Counted from the stretch's first letter, positions 7,413-16,680 are shown. The stretch is DNA of 31,286 nucleotides from Bacteroidales bacterium (GCA_023229505.1 JALNZD010000049.1:1-31286), one strand, 5' to 3'. Translations and numbers: made by a program. The notes: generated by a model from the letters alone, not told the origin.

Positions 7413-9458
7413 TTATTCAGTTACAATAAGCTTCCTGGTATCAATCCCCTGCTCCGTAATCAATTTCACCAGGTAAATCCCTGCTTTTACTTCATTCCCG
7501 GATCTGTCTTTCCGGTTCCATACCAATTCATGCTTCCCTGAGGAAAATGTTTGGTCGGCAAGGACCATTATCATTTGTCCCTGTAAGGTATAAACGATCA
7601 GGCTGGTTTTTAACAGCTGATCAAGGCTGAATGAAATACAGGTCATGCTGTTAAACGGATTGGGTATTATAGAAACAATCATAGATAATGAAGACTGAGG
7701 GGTTGGGTCATTAATTGAGGTGATCAGGTCGCTGTCGACTTTGAGGATAACTTTGTGATGGCCATTTTCCGTGAAAATATCCAGCGTATCCACTACAAGT
7801 TCTCCTAAATAGCTATCAACAATCATATTAATCTTAACATTTAAGGGAAGCACCTCGTTAACAGTCATGGTATATGGAAGTTCGATGATCCAGGGATCGA
7901 TAGACCATGGAAAAGGATAACCTTCGTGTTCTATTTCTATATCATTGATAACCAGGTCTCCATCGGTATAATTATAGATATTGAAGGTTTTTCCTTCGAT
8001 GATTTCATATTCTGTTAAATATACGATGGTATCCGGAGCAATGATAGCATCATCGGCGTACCCGACTGTAAAAACATGGGGATCAGCGGCACCAATATAA
8101 GGATGATTTTTCTTTCTGCCTGAAAAATCAGCAGCATGGAGGTAATAAGAAACCTGGCTGCCAGGGTTCGCAAAAGGAATAGTGGCTTTATATTGGTAGC
8201 CATTCATGTTGTGAAGGGGAACTGCCTGGAAATTGCCATCATTTACTTTATAATAACAAAGCAGGGAATCGGAAATAACACCCATCCCCGTGTAGGGTAT
8301 GATATCGGCAGATAAATCCCATTCAAACTGGAAATCCTTATTTCCAAGCAAAGGCATATGGTTGACATATAACATGCCCACATCGGCGATGCCTTTGGCG
8401 CGGCAATGGAGCGCGTCGGTAGTTTCCCAGGTATCATGCATGATCCCGACAACCTCGTAACCGGGCATGGCCTCTCCATAAACCTGGAGGGCTTCATCGT
8501 CCCATTGGCTGCCGGTGATGGGGACGAATACTTTTTTATTTAAGATCAGTGAATTAGTATAGGGTGTGTAAGGATAAGTACCGGGGGTATAGATCCGGTA
8601 AACCTGATAATGATTGCCGTAAGAAGAAGTCTGTAATGCGAAATAATTGGCGACAAACTCAAAATCATTATACCGGTAATCGGACTGCGGCACCTGTCCG
8701 ATGAGTACCTTATCCACATCGAGGAATTTTCCCCAGCAATCGATATGCTCAATATAATCATCCAGGGGATCCGGTAACACATGGTATTTCCTGATCCCTA
8801 AATAATCCCAAACCATTGTGTCTATCTCCTGGTGGGTCATCAACGGGTTTTCTGTCCAGACAAGTTGGGTTGAAGCTCCTATCCCCATTCCGTCATCCAT
8901 CCAGTTGCCGCCCGTATGTATCAGGTCCATGCCATAAAGCGGGATACCCATTTGCTGGGCCAATACTACAGGGATATTATCGTCATTTGGCCTGGGCCGG
9001 TTATAGGGAAAGTCGGAAATTCCTACATCATAGCTTGCGTCTACCACGAACCATGGACCGTAATCCCTTGTCCAGTAAGAATCTGTTGGGGCGAGAAGCC
9101 ACTCGCAGTTTGCAATGTTTACTCCTGCCGCCTGGTACTGCGTCAAAACCTGCTGCTGTTGCGACGCGTTGGCAACGATAGTTTTCACCTTGCAATCTTC
9201 TGCCATTTCTATGATCAGGCTCATCGGAATGCCGAAAGGATAACAGATCAGAACGCTTTGCATTTCCTCGAATTCGGCAACTATACGGACAGGGGGAGCG
9301 GGAGGGTTTGTAGGTGTAAAGTCTTTTCCGATCTCGTGTTTTCTGAGCTCTTCTTCCGGCGACATTGCATGTGTCAGCCGTGGGTTCAGGTCCTGTGAAC
9401 GCAAAGCAGAGAATAAAAGCAGGAAGGTTAAACTGAGCAGGGTAAATAATTTTTTCAT
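7413..9458 (-). CDS. Secreted peptidylarginine deiminase, PPAD-like, T9SS cargo
   Basis: The 681-residue protein has a signal peptide (1-22), a Porphyromonas-type arginine deiminase domain (about 55-365), an Ig-like region and a T9SS type A sorting domain (about 595-681, with IPNPFNS and a GIYLVKL segment). Catalytic positions are present: D132 in TRDYGPWF, H238 and D240 in EHIDCWG, and Cys352 in ALHCRAKG. R154 and R156 (NRPRPND) match the Arg pair with which P. gingivalis PPAD binds the C-terminal carboxylate of its substrate. This favours peptidyl-arginine citrullination outside the cell over agmatine deimination. ATG 9458 is preferred to the TTG two codons upstream. It shares a 109-base divergent region with tatA. 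Confidence 0.85.
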   Translation of the reverse strand: MKKLFTLLSLTFLLLFSALRSQDLNPRLTHAMSPEEELRKHEIGKDFTPTNPPAPPVRIVAEFEEMQSVLICYPFGIPMSLIIEMAEDCKVKTIVANASQQQQVLTQYQAAGVNIANCEWLLAPTDSYWTRDYGPWFVVDASYDVGISDFPYNRPRPNDDNIPVVLAQQMGIPLYGMDLIHTGGNWMDDGMGIGASTQLVWTENPLMTHQEIDTMVWDYLGIRKYHVLPDPLDDYIEHIDCWGKFLDVDKVLIGQVPQSDYRYNDFEFVANYFALQTSSYGNHYQVYRIYTPGTYPYTPYTNSLILNKKVFVPITGSQWDDEALQVYGEAMPGYEVVGIMHDTWETTDALHCRAKGIADVGMLYVNHMPLLGNKDFQFEWDLSADIIPYTGMGVISDSLLCYYKVNDGNFQAVPLHNMNGYQYKATIPFANPGSQVSYYLHAADFSGRKKNHPYIGAADPHVFTVGYADDAIIAPDTIVYLTEYEIIEGKTFNIYNYTDGDLVINDIEIEHEGYPFPWSIDPWIIELPYTMTVNEVLPLNVKINMIVDSYLGELVVDTLDIFTENGHHKVILKVDSDLITSINDPTPQSSLSMIVSIIPNPFNSMTCISFSLDQLLKTSLIVYTLQGQMIMVLADQTFSSGKHELVWNRKDRSGNEVKAGIYLVKLITEQGIDTRKLIVTE

Positions 9459-9480
9459 AGTCAAATCTTGTTCATTTCAA

Positions 9481-9488
9481 CAAAATTA
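9481..9488 (-). promoter_or_regulatory. Candidate -7 element for the deiminase gene
   Basis: Reads TAATTTTG on the minus strand, matching TAnnTTTG, 22 bases upstream of the ATG at 9458. No matching -33 box was found. Confidence 0.35.
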
Positions 9489-9534
9489 GAAATAAATAGC
9501 CATTTGGTGTGGTAACAATTCACTCTTTATTTTG

Positions 9535-9542
9535 TACCTTTG
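9535..9542 (+). promoter_or_regulatory. Candidate -7 element for tatA
   Basis: TACCTTTG, identical to the box in front of the TPR gene, 25 bases upstream of the tatA ATG at 9568. A TTTG at 9503-9506 lies too far upstream (28-base gap) to be an ideal -33 box. Confidence 0.5.
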
Positions 9543-9567
9543 AATTTCAATTTGAAAATTCAATGTT

Positions 9568-9768
9568 ATGAATGCATTTATATTGCTTGGTGTGGTTGGA
9601 CCTTGGCAGATCATTCTTATCATCGTGGTCGTTTTGTTACTTTTTGGCGGGAAAAAAATACCTGAATTGATGAAAGGTATTGGCCAGGGGGCCAGGGAAT
9701 TTAAGAAAGGTCTCAGCGGAGAGAATGAAGAAGAGAAAAGTAAAGATGATGTGACAAAGAAAGAATAA
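9568..9768 (+). CDS. tatA: Sec-independent translocase subunit TatA/TatE
   Basis: The 66-residue protein has the full TatA layout: a short N-terminus, one membrane helix (about 9-26, QIILIIVVVLLLFG), the hinge FGGKKIPEL, an amphipathic helix (KGIGQGAREFKKGL) and a charged acidic/basic tail. TatA oligomers form the pore through which folded twin-arginine proteins cross the inner membrane. No tatC is next to it, so this is an orphan tatA, which is common in Bacteroidetes. It is transcribed away from the deiminase gene and converges on nfnB 22 bases downstream. Confidence 0.92.
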   Translation: MNAFILLGVVGPWQIILIIVVVLLLFGGKKIPELMKGIGQGAREFKKGLSGENEEEKSKDDVTKKE

Positions 9769-9790
9769 GACGATTGTATCACGCCGGTTA

Positions 9791-11203
9791 TCATCCTTGT
9801 CCTGAACTGTTATTAAGATAATCATGTATTGACCTGGCGGCTTTCCGGCCGGCTCCCATAGCAAGAATTACTGTAGCTGCTCCGGTGACGATATCGCCAC
9901 CTGCCCAGACCCGATCGATGGAGGTTTTTCCGGTTTCTTCATCAACGACGATTGTCCCTTTTTTACTAACCTCAAGCTCAGCTGTTGTTGCAGGTATTAT
10001 AGGATTCGGACTGTTCCCTATTGCAACGATGCAGGCATCCATCGGTATCCTGAATTCGGAACCCTGGATGCGGATCGGCTTTCTTCTTCCGGATTGGTCG
10101 GGTTCGCCGAGTTCCATCTTCGAACATTCGATCTCGCTCAACCAGCCGTTCTCGTCACCAATTAGTTTCTCAGGAAGTGTAAGGAAATTAAAGATGACTC
10201 CTTCTTCCACGGCATTCTCATATTCTTCGCGCCGTGCCGGTAATTCGGACTCTGAACGGCGGTAAACGATATACGACTGTTCTGCGCCAAGGCGCAAAGC
10301 TGTGCGGGCACAATCCATAGCCACATTGCCCCCACCCACGACGGCTACCCTTTTATGCCTCTTCACCGGGGTATATGTTTTAGGATATTGAAATCCCCGC
10401 ATCAGGTTAACACGTGTCAGATACTCATTGGCCGAGTAAACGCCGTTCAGGTTCTCTCCGGGTATCTCCATGAACCATGGCAGGCCAGCGCCTGTACCGA
10501 TGAATATGGCATCATATTCTGCCAGCAGTTTTTTCAGTGCCCGGGTCTTGCCGACCACAAAGTTGCAGATAAGCTTTACCCCAAGCTTCTGGAGATAATC
10601 AATCTCCCGCTGCACGATCCTGCCGGGCAGACGGAATTCTGGGATGCCATAAGTCAGCACACCACCTGCCTCATGCAGCGCTTCGAACATTGTCACTTCG
10701 TGTCCGGCCAGGATCAGGTCGCCGGCCACTGTAATTCCAGCAGGTCCTGAACCGATCACGGCCACTTTTTTCCCGGTCTTGTTCTTTATCTCCGGCAGTT
10801 CAACATGGTCCTGGGCAGCTTCCCAGTCTGCGGCAAAACGCTCGAGCCGGCCGATTGCCACCGGGGCACCTTTTTTGTTCAGGATGCAGTGTATTTCGCA
10901 CTGCTCCTCCTGCGGGCATACCCTTCCGCATACCGCTGGAAGGCAGTTCTTTTCTTTGATGATTTTGATCGCCCCGTTAAAATCCCCTTCATTGATGTGA
11001 CGGATGAATTCCGGGATGTTGATTTCGACAGGACACCCCTCCATGCAAAAGGGCTTTTTACATCCGAGGCAGCGGCTTGCCTCCTCCAGTGCCATGACAT
11101 CGGTATAGCCTGTAGCGACCTCCTCAAAATTTCTCCGCCTGATGAATGGAGGTTGTTTCGGCATCTCTGCCCTGTCGAGGTTTAATGTCTTTTTTTCTGG
11201 CAT
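9791..11203 (-). CDS. NfnB/GltD-like NADPH-binding flavoprotein
   Basis: The 470-residue protein of the GltD-like family (TIGR01316) corresponds to the large subunit of Nfn (NADH-dependent reduced ferredoxin:NADP+ oxidoreductase). It has an N-terminal two-cluster Fe-S domain (C45, C48, C53, C57 and C92, C96, C102, C106), an FAD Rossmann motif (VIGSGPAGITVAG) and an NAD(P) motif (VAVVGGGNVAMDCARTA) followed by YRRSESELPARREE, typical of NADPH binding. In Nfn this subunit holds the bifurcating FAD. ATG 11203 is chosen because GGAGG lies just upstream and the family N-terminus (NLDRAEMPKQ) follows; the open frame extends further. It is the last gene of the operon, four bases after nfnA. Confidence 0.85.
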   Translation of the reverse strand: MPEKKTLNLDRAEMPKQPPFIRRRNFEEVATGYTDVMALEEASRCLGCKKPFCMEGCPVEINIPEFIRHINEGDFNGAIKIIKEKNCLPAVCGRVCPQEEQCEIHCILNKKGAPVAIGRLERFAADWEAAQDHVELPEIKNKTGKKVAVIGSGPAGITVAGDLILAGHEVTMFEALHEAGGVLTYGIPEFRLPGRIVQREIDYLQKLGVKLICNFVVGKTRALKKLLAEYDAIFIGTGAGLPWFMEIPGENLNGVYSANEYLTRVNLMRGFQYPKTYTPVKRHKRVAVVGGGNVAMDCARTALRLGAEQSYIVYRRSESELPARREEYENAVEEGVIFNFLTLPEKLIGDENGWLSEIECSKMELGEPDQSGRRKPIRIQGSEFRIPMDACIVAIGNSPNPIIPATTAELEVSKKGTIVVDEETGKTSIDRVWAGGDIVTGAATVILAMGAGRKAARSIHDYLNNSSGQG

Positions 11204-11207
11204 ATTA

Positions 11208-12035
11208 TTATCCTCCGCATCCTGAATGATGAACCAGAAATGCTTCTTCGGTGATATATTGTTTCCTTCTCTTGGCCAGCTCCTCCCAATCGACATACCT
11301 CCCGTCGAAATTCGGCCCGTCAACACATGCAAATTGCATTTTTCCCTGCACCGTGCACCGGCAAACGCCGCACATCCCCGTCCCGTCGATCATGATGGTG
11401 TTCAGGGAAACAATCACCGGTATATTATATAGTGAATATTGCTGTGTAGCCATATAAGAAAGGGTCGTGCAGCCATTTGCGATCACCCTGTCAGGCACAA
11501 TTCCTGTTTCTCTGATGATGTCAACCCCCTCTCTGATATGTCCTTTATATCCGTAACTGCCGTCTCTTGTTATTTTAATTACCCGGTCGCTGAAAAGGCT
11601 GAGTTTTTCCTCCCAGTACAGCAGGTTCCTGCTCCGCCCCTCCATGATCGTGATGATCCGGTTCCCTTTCTCCTTCAACGCCCTGACTATGGGAAAAATA
11701 GATCCCATACCATAACAACCGCCGATGCAGATCACCGTTCCGAAGTGATCAATCTCCATCGGTTTACCCAGTGGACCGACCACAGTAGGGATCTTGTCGC
11801 CCGGTTTGAGCATAGCCAATTTACCTGTAGAAGTGCCCACCTCCATGAAAACGATCGTCAGGCTACCGTCGTCATGATTCCAGTCGGCCGGTGTCAGCGG
11901 AATCCTTTCAGCCCCTTCTCCCGCATGAACGATTACGAATTGGCCCGGCTGGATTTCTTCCACAATATCCGGCGCATGTACCACCAGCAAGTGGAGATTG
12001 GGGACAATCATCTTTCTTTCTAAGATCTCAAACAT
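11208..12035 (-). CDS. NfnA/SudB-like FAD, [2Fe-2S] ferredoxin-NAD reductase subunit
   Basis: The 275-residue protein is the small subunit type of Nfn (also called sulfide dehydrogenase or dihydroorotate-dehydrogenase electron-transfer-like). It has an FAD site (ERIPLTPAD, residues 43-51), a nucleotide-binding stretch (CIGGCYGMGSIFP, about 103-115) and a C-terminal [2Fe-2S] site (C222, C225, C227, C237, in GTGMCGVCRC and FACVDGP). In Nfn it accepts electrons from or gives them to NADH and passes them to the large subunit. Its ATG overlaps the end of the NuoG-like gene by eight bases, which ties NfnAB to the NuoEFG-like genes in one operon. A sulfide dehydrogenase role is the main alternative. 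Confidence 0.85.
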   Translation of the reverse strand: MFEILERKMIVPNLHLLVVHAPDIVEEIQPGQFVIVHAGEGAERIPLTPADWNHDDGSLTIVFMEVGTSTGKLAMLKPGDKIPTVVGPLGKPMEIDHFGTVICIGGCYGMGSIFPIVRALKEKGNRIITIMEGRSRNLLYWEEKLSLFSDRVIKITRDGSYGYKGHIREGVDIIRETGIVPDRVIANGCTTLSYMATQQYSLYNIPVIVSLNTIMIDGTGMCGVCRCTVQGKMQFACVDGPNFDGRYVDWEELAKRRKQYITEEAFLVHHSGCGG

Positions 12036-14355
12036 TTTTCCTCTTTATGTTTACAGGACAAGGATTAGTCTCAAATTCACCTTTTCCATCCGATTCCTGG
12101 AGAAACAGGAATCCTTTCGTAATATTCTTCCGGATGACCGCCCGGAATGTAATTCTTTTAGCTGCTGAAGCCAGCTCAACAATGTCATCGTTTTTCAGGT
12201 CCATTGCCTTTGCATCTGCGGGATTCAGCATGACATGTCCCGGCTGTACTAGCTCACCGAAACCCTCCAGCTTGTCGCTCAGGCTCAGGTTGTTGTAAAC
12301 ATGCTGATCCCTTTCGCGTATCAGTAAAAATGGATAATCAGCGCTTACTGCCTGAAGATCATTATGAACGGGATTGTTATTTCTTCCGGCAGATATTAAA
12401 TAATCGTGCTTTTTCGATGCAACCCCGGTAATTTTTTCAGATTCCTGAAGAGGAATGCTGAATTCCAATGCCTGGATGATTTTTGCCAGCACCTCCTGAT
12501 GAGGCAGTGAATACCCTTGTGGTGCTGCAACAGCATGGAACTTTTTAATCTGCCCCGTCGAACTCATATACGATCCGCCTGATTCACCCCAAAGGCAGGT
12601 GGGAAATATCACATCAGGATTCAGTCCGGAAGGAGCGGGGAATGCATTCTGATATATTTTATGCTTCACCGTCGGGAATTCCTCTTGGGGTGTGTCGCCA
12701 AGGAAATAAACCATGTCCACCCCACCATCTGCAATCTTTTTCAGAACATCATCCAACGGTTTGATGTCCAGGAGAGAAAGCAAGCCATTCAGGTTACCGA
12801 ACTGGTTCGGCATGAAGAGTTTCGCCCCGGTCATTTTGACGATTTGCCTGATTAACTGCAATATTTCCCTGCCATTGCTGAGCGACATGATCTCGGGGGT
12901 TAAGATGATCATCTTCCGGTTGTTGCTTTTTAACGCCTTTACCAGCTCATTGACCTCTTTTGTGCCGTTTTTACCTGTTTCCAGGCAAGAGATGATCTTT
13001 CGGATATAATCCACTTCTTTTCCTGAAGCCGGTATCAGTCTCTTCCTGGCAAAGCGCGTGGTAGTAGATCTTAACCACCCGACCTCATAATAGGGAATCC
13101 CACCGGCAGCTAATGATTTGATAGCCATGGTCAGCGGACCATACCTGTAATTCCCGTTTAAAAAGAAAGAGACAATCAGGCCGGCATTTTTTAACTCTTC
13201 AATGGTAACTGATTCTCCGGCCATCTCCATATAATCAGGCAGATCCCCATCCATGCAGGAGGATGTTATCATGTCTGTTTTTAACACCTTTTCAGCAAAA
13301 ATACCTGCAGAAGCAATCTCTTCCAGTGTCATGCCCGGCGAGATGAAAACCGCTGACCTGCCTGGCTCGATATCTCTGATTATATCTTTTGTCTTTTCAA
13401 TAGCAAAATCCCAGGTGACAAAGCCATAACCCTCGGGGTACCTGAATTGTGGTTCCAGTATCCTCTCGGTCCTGTTCACAAGCTCGCTCAGGCAGAACCG
13501 TCCCTTCACACATAACTCCCCGCCCGATTCATGCGGCTTTCCTGGCGGGACAGTGCCGACGATCCTGTTTTTCAGGGTCAGCACCTGCAGGTCGCAGTTC
13601 AGACTGCAGAGCGGACAAACCGAAGGTTCATATTTTTCGGGCAGCCCCCACCATTTCCTGCTCTTCTCCGACATGGCACCGGTCGGGCATACTGAAACGC
13701 AGGCACCACAGAACTCACATTCGGCATCGATGTGGCTGTTATCGTAAGCGGGGCCGATCGTGGTCAGCTTGCCCCGCTGTTTAAGGGAAAGCACACTGCT
13801 TTTCCTGTGTTCTGTGCAGATCCTCACACAGCGGCCGCAGTAAATACACAGGTTATAATCCCTGTCGAAAAACGGATCATATTTCTCAACCGGGAAATCC
13901 CTGTACAAACCTGGTAATGTCAATTCGCTGATTCCCAGGTTGTCAACAATTCTTTGAAGTTCACAATCTTTATCCTTGGGGCACCACCGGCAACCTGTAG
14001 TCACACCCACTTTCCTGATCGTTTCCTGAAAGCCGGCGCATCCTTCGACATCCTTGCAGATCAGGCAGGCAGAAGGATGTTCGCTTAAGATCAGCTGAAT
14101 CAAGTCTCTTCGCATCTCCTGCAGGGTTTGCGTTTCAGTCCTCACGATCATCCCCTCTTCCGCTATGGTGGTGCATGCGGTGGGAAATCCTTTTCTTCCT
14201 TCGATCTCGATAATGCATAATCTGCATCCACCGTAAGGAGTCAGCTCCGGATGAGCGCAAAGCGATGGAATGTAAATGTCGTTCTGCATGGCCGCATCGA
14301 GTATGGTAACGGCCATGCCGGTCTCGATGAGCCGGTTGTTGATCGTTATCTTCAT
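12028..14355 (-). CDS. NuoG/FdhA-like Fe-S subunit with degenerate molybdopterin domain
   Basis: The 775-residue protein carries a long Fe-S wire: [2Fe-2S] (C33, C44, C47, C61), a His-Cys cluster (H93, C97, C100, C106), an extra Cys group (C122, C125, C131), two [4Fe-4S] (C170-C180 and C213-C223) and the Fe4S4 site of the molybdopterin family (C247, C250, C254, C282). A molybdopterin-type domain follows, ending in a dinucleotide-binding-like C-terminus (about 670-760). At the place of the formate dehydrogenase Cys/Sec-His the sequence reads SSCMDGDLPDY, so the Mo ligand and following His are not evident. It is shorter than typical FdhA (my estimate, near 900). It has no H-cluster domain. It probably passes electrons between NuoF and an unknown partner. 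It overlaps nuoF by four bases. Confidence 0.8.
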   Translation of the reverse strand: MKITINNRLIETGMAVTILDAAMQNDIYIPSLCAHPELTPYGGCRLCIIEIEGRKGFPTACTTIAEEGMIVRTETQTLQEMRRDLIQLILSEHPSACLICKDVEGCAGFQETIRKVGVTTGCRWCPKDKDCELQRIVDNLGISELTLPGLYRDFPVEKYDPFFDRDYNLCIYCGRCVRICTEHRKSSVLSLKQRGKLTTIGPAYDNSHIDAECEFCGACVSVCPTGAMSEKSRKWWGLPEKYEPSVCPLCSLNCDLQVLTLKNRIVGTVPPGKPHESGGELCVKGRFCLSELVNRTERILEPQFRYPEGYGFVTWDFAIEKTKDIIRDIEPGRSAVFISPGMTLEEIASAGIFAEKVLKTDMITSSCMDGDLPDYMEMAGESVTIEELKNAGLIVSFFLNGNYRYGPLTMAIKSLAAGGIPYYEVGWLRSTTTRFARKRLIPASGKEVDYIRKIISCLETGKNGTKEVNELVKALKSNNRKMIILTPEIMSLSNGREILQLIRQIVKMTGAKLFMPNQFGNLNGLLSLLDIKPLDDVLKKIADGGVDMVYFLGDTPQEEFPTVKHKIYQNAFPAPSGLNPDVIFPTCLWGESGGSYMSSTGQIKKFHAVAAPQGYSLPHQEVLAKIIQALEFSIPLQESEKITGVASKKHDYLISAGRNNNPVHNDLQAVSADYPFLLIRERDQHVYNNLSLSDKLEGFGELVQPGHVMLNPADAKAMDLKNDDIVELASAAKRITFRAVIRKNITKGFLFLQESDGKGEFETNPCPVNIKRKNV

Positions 14356-16229
14356 TCTTCTTTCCTCGAGGTAATGATGATTGCATTTCCGGCGATGGCA
14401 TCAAAACGGCATATTTCATAACATGCGCGGCATTTGATGCATTTATTGATATCCAGGTTATGCGGTTCCGAACGGGGACCGGTGATCGCCCCGGTCGGGC
14501 AAACACTTACGCAACGCTGGCATCCCGTGCACCTTTCTTTAAGCACCGTATATTCGATCAGCGAACGGCATACAAGCGCCTGACAATAGTATTGGTCCAC
14601 ATGCGCAATGTATTCATACCTGAAATACCGGAGTGTAGACAACACCGGATTCGGCGCAGTTTGCCCCAGGCCGCAAAGGGAGGTGGATTTAACCAGCTTT
14701 GCGAGAGATTCAAGCTTATCAAGGAATTGCGGTTCGGCCTGCCCATGGCATATTTTCTCAAGGATTTCAACCATATGGCGTGTGCCTACCCTGCACGGCG
14801 TGCATTTGCCGCAGGATTCTTTCTGGATGAAATCGAGGAAATAACGGGCAATATCCACAACGCAGGTGTCGGAGTCCATCACGATCAGTCCGCCGGAACC
14901 CATGATTGATCCCACAGAAGCAAGTGTTTCATAGGTGACGGGGGTATCAAGCAACTCTTTAGGAAGGCATCCCCCCGACGGCCCTCCGGTCTGTACTGCC
15001 TTGAATTCTTTCTGGGTCCCACCACCGATATCGTAAATGATTTTCCTTAGTGGAGTACCCAGTGGAACTTCGATCAGGCCTGTCCGCCTTATCTTGCCGA
15101 CAAGCGAGAAGGTCTTGGTGCCAGGGTTGTTCTCAGTACCAAACTGCCTGTACCATCGCCATCCGTTCCGGATAATATGGGGGATGGTGCCAAGGGTTTC
15201 AACGTTGTTGATCACAGTCGGTTTCCCATGCAGGCCACTGATGGCCGGGAACGGGGGACGGGTGCGCGGCATGCCGCGTTTGCCTTCGATGGAATGGATC
15301 AGTGAAGTTTCCTCTCCGCAGACAAAAGCTCCGGCGCCCTCCTTGATCTTAATGTCAAATGAGAAGCCGGAGCCCAGGATATTTTTACCTGTCAGCCCGC
15401 ATTCATCCATCTGTTTCATGGCATTCTCGAGCCGGATGATCGCAAGAGGGTATTCTGCCCGGATGTAAATGTATCCATGTGTTGCCCCGATTGCATAAGC
15501 AGCGATGAGTATCCCCTCCAGCACGGCATGGGGGTCGCTTTCGATAAGGAGACGGTTCATGAAAGCTCCCGGGTCACCTTCGTCGGCATTGCAGATCAGA
15601 TATTTTACATCCGCTTCTGTATCCCGACAGGTGCGCCACTTCGTTCCAGTCCTGAATCCTGCTCCACCTCTTCCGCGGAGGCCGGAGTTATAGATCTCAT
15701 CAATGATCTCATCGGGGGATTTGTCGAGCGCAGTTTTTAATCCAAGGTAGCCGTCGTTGGCAATGTAATGGGCGATATTCCCCGGGTCGATCAGACCGCA
15801 GTTTTTTGTCACGATCCGCACCTGGGGCTTAAGCATCGGCTGGTCAAAAAAAGCAGGGATGCCATCGTATGGCTGATCGCCGAAATATCCCAGGACTTTT
15901 TTACTGAACACTTCTTTTTCAACCAAATATTTATACAGGATAAGCTCGGCAGTCCTTTCATCGACATTCCCGAACGATATCCGGGGATTACCATGGGCGG
16001 CAATGTCCATGAGCGGCTCCAGGTAACAGGTCCCAATACAACCGACCTCTACCAGTTTTGCAGTAATATTATATTTCTGGAGTGTATCCAGGATAACCTG
16101 CCTGACTTTATCCGCACCGGCAGCCTTGCCACAGGATCCCATCCCAAGGTATATGACCGGTTCGGCAGAGCCGGTCAGGGTATTCCACTCGCCAGTGCTT
16201 TTCTCTTTGAGTGCGGTGTAGTTATTCAT
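14352..16229 (-). CDS. NuoF/HydB-like NADH, FMN subunit of bifurcating complex
   Basis: The 625-residue protein has all modules of the HydB/NuoF family in electron-bifurcating enzymes. These are a thioredoxin-like [2Fe-2S] domain (C33, C64, C68), FMN/NADH sites (GLRGRGGAGFRTG at 183-195, CNADEGDPGAF at 213-223, GAGAFVCGEET), an SLBB region, the NuoF [4Fe-4S] (C473, C476, C479, C519), the C-x4-C pair (C549, C554) typical of HydB-type rather than complex I NuoF, and two C-terminal [4Fe-4S] clusters (C567-C577, C597-C607). It is expected to oxidise or reduce NAD(H) at FMN and split or merge electrons with ferredoxin. It overlaps the NuoE-like gene by eight bases and the NuoG-like gene by four. 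Confidence 0.9.
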   Translation of the reverse strand: MNNYTALKEKSTGEWNTLTGSAEPVIYLGMGSCGKAAGADKVRQVILDTLQKYNITAKLVEVGCIGTCYLEPLMDIAAHGNPRISFGNVDERTAELILYKYLVEKEVFSKKVLGYFGDQPYDGIPAFFDQPMLKPQVRIVTKNCGLIDPGNIAHYIANDGYLGLKTALDKSPDEIIDEIYNSGLRGRGGAGFRTGTKWRTCRDTEADVKYLICNADEGDPGAFMNRLLIESDPHAVLEGILIAAYAIGATHGYIYIRAEYPLAIIRLENAMKQMDECGLTGKNILGSGFSFDIKIKEGAGAFVCGEETSLIHSIEGKRGMPRTRPPFPAISGLHGKPTVINNVETLGTIPHIIRNGWRWYRQFGTENNPGTKTFSLVGKIRRTGLIEVPLGTPLRKIIYDIGGGTQKEFKAVQTGGPSGGCLPKELLDTPVTYETLASVGSIMGSGGLIVMDSDTCVVDIARYFLDFIQKESCGKCTPCRVGTRHMVEILEKICHGQAEPQFLDKLESLAKLVKSTSLCGLGQTAPNPVLSTLRYFRYEYIAHVDQYYCQALVCRSLIEYTVLKERCTGCQRCVSVCPTGAITGPRSEPHNLDINKCIKCRACYEICRFDAIAGNAIIITSRKEE

Positions 16230-16680
16230 AGCTGCCCCACATCTCTTTAAGTTTGATCACATTGACCTTACTGTAAATGTCGCGGTTAATCTTCACGACC
16301 GGGGCCAGGGCACAGCAGCCCAGACATGCTACCCTGGCAAGATCGAACTTTTTATCGGTCGTGCTCTCACCGGGTTTGATGTTCAACTCCCTCTCGAAAG
16401 CTTCCAGTAAAGTCTCCCCGCCGCTCACGTGGCAGGCTGTGCCGAGGCATACGCAGATTGAATGCCGTGCGGGTTCTGTGAACCGGAACTGGGAATAAAA
16501 CGATGCTACGCCAAATACCTGGTTTGCTGTCAGGTTGAGGTAGTCTGCAATTATTTCAACCATTTCATCAGAAATATACCCGTAAGCCTCCTGCGCTTTC
16601 TGCAGTAAGGGGATCAGACTACCCTCCTCCTCCGGGTAACGTTCGAGAATGTCGGCAATTGAGGTTCTTGTCAGTTCCAC
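16222..16680 (-). CDS. NuoE/HydC-like [2Fe-2S] subunit
   Basis: The 152-residue thioredoxin-fold [2Fe-2S] protein is of normal family length. Its helical N-terminus (about 1-60) includes the family segment QVFGVASFYSQF. Cluster ligands are C78-x4-C83 and C119-x3-C123 (CLGTAC, CLGCCALAP). In bifurcating hydrogenases and Bfu-type enzymes it pairs with the NuoF-like subunit near FMN. The start is GTG at 16680, 12 bases after the stop of the hydrogenase-like gene, and the gene overlaps the NuoF-like gene by eight bases. Confidence 0.9.
   Translation of the reverse strand: MELTRTSIADILERYPEEEGSLIPLLQKAQEAYGYISDEMVEIIADYLNLTANQVFGVASFYSQFRFTEPARHSICVCLGTACHVSGGETLLEAFERELNIKPGESTTDKKFDLARVACLGCCALAPVVKINRDIYSKVNVIKLKEMWGSYE

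Noticed and set aside
7413..9458. Agmatine deiminase
   Set aside because: The signal peptide, T9SS tail and R154/R156 pair fit PPAD-like secreted enzymes better than the cytosolic agmatine enzymes.
11439..12023. Plus-strand open frame of 194 codons opposite the NfnA gene
   Set aside because: It lies wholly antisense to a gene with clear FAD and [2Fe-2S] motifs and shows no domain of its own; it is a codon-bias shadow. The same holds for 15768-16250 and other long antisense frames across the redox operon.
12028..14355. Catalytic formate dehydrogenase
   Set aside because: Fe-S motifs fit, but the Cys/Sec-His of the active site is not visible and the protein is short. I kept a NuoG/FdhA-like call without formate activity.
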